Shown in pieces: positions 6,191-6,191 of a DNA stretch of 6,191 nt. Numbering within the stretch: position 1 is the stretch's first letter; each line of letters begins with the position of its first letter. The position numbers and the translations under genes were made by a program. The notes beneath the pieces are model-generated. The model saw nothing but the letters and a program-made list of their open reading frames with translations, was not told the DNA's origin and searched no databases. Source of the stretch: an uncultured Lachnospiraceae bacterium (GTDB taxonomy: Bacteria > Bacillota > Clostridia > Lachnospirales > Lachnospiraceae); contig CATYEA010000117.1 in assembly GCA_958405355.1 (NCBI GenBank), forward strand, positions 1 through 6,191, read 5' to 3'.

Positions 6191-6191
6191 G

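Overview
The window looks like a chromosomal segment of a gut-type Clostridia, most likely Lachnospiraceae. The evidence is moderate-to-low GC, strong AGGAGG-type ribosome binding sites, GTG starts, TTGAnA/TATAAT promoters, and proteins of clearly clostridial flavour. No 16S, tRNA or named species marker is present, so the family-level guess is an inference. Every gene I can support reads on the minus strand; the plus-strand open frames are antisense shadows.

Reading in the direction of transcription (high to low coordinates), the window opens inside a gene. Its visible C-terminal 152 codons encode an alpha-helical, possibly ankyrin-like protein of unknown function (5732-6190, running off the edge). 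It is followed tightly by a COG3864-type protein with a metallopeptidase-like N-terminus and a von Willebrand A-like C-terminus (4404-5720), a MoxR-type AAA+ ATPase (2897-4402) and an M18 zinc aminopeptidase (1495-2883). Gaps are 11, 1 and 13 bases, and at two of the three junctions the upstream TAG stop lies inside the next ribosome binding site. The four genes therefore look like one translationally coupled operon, ending at an imperfect hairpin terminator (1444-1484). A plausible working model is an ATPase plus VWA remodelling pair with a helical partner, with the aminopeptidase either a functional partner or a co-transcribed housekeeping gene. None of this is proven by the sequence.

Downstream is a monocistronic Bro-N domain (phage-antirepressor-like) gene (397-1287) with its own near-consensus promoter. 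It has no phage genes beside it and is flanked by a 9-base direct repeat. The last gene is a CobW/COG0523 P-loop GTPase (metallochaperone-like family), whose N-terminal 98 codons are visible before the window ends. Its putative promoter overlaps the Bro-N stop codon and holds a perfect 12-base palindrome between the -35 and -10 boxes. A terminator-like hairpin with a seven-T run lies between this promoter and the GTPase start, so it either ends the Bro-N transcript or acts as a leader attenuator.

The most notable points are the VWA protein's HMLMH sequence where related metallopeptidase-like domains would carry HExxH, the composition of the four-gene operon, and the unusual regulatory arrangement in front of the CobW-like gene.
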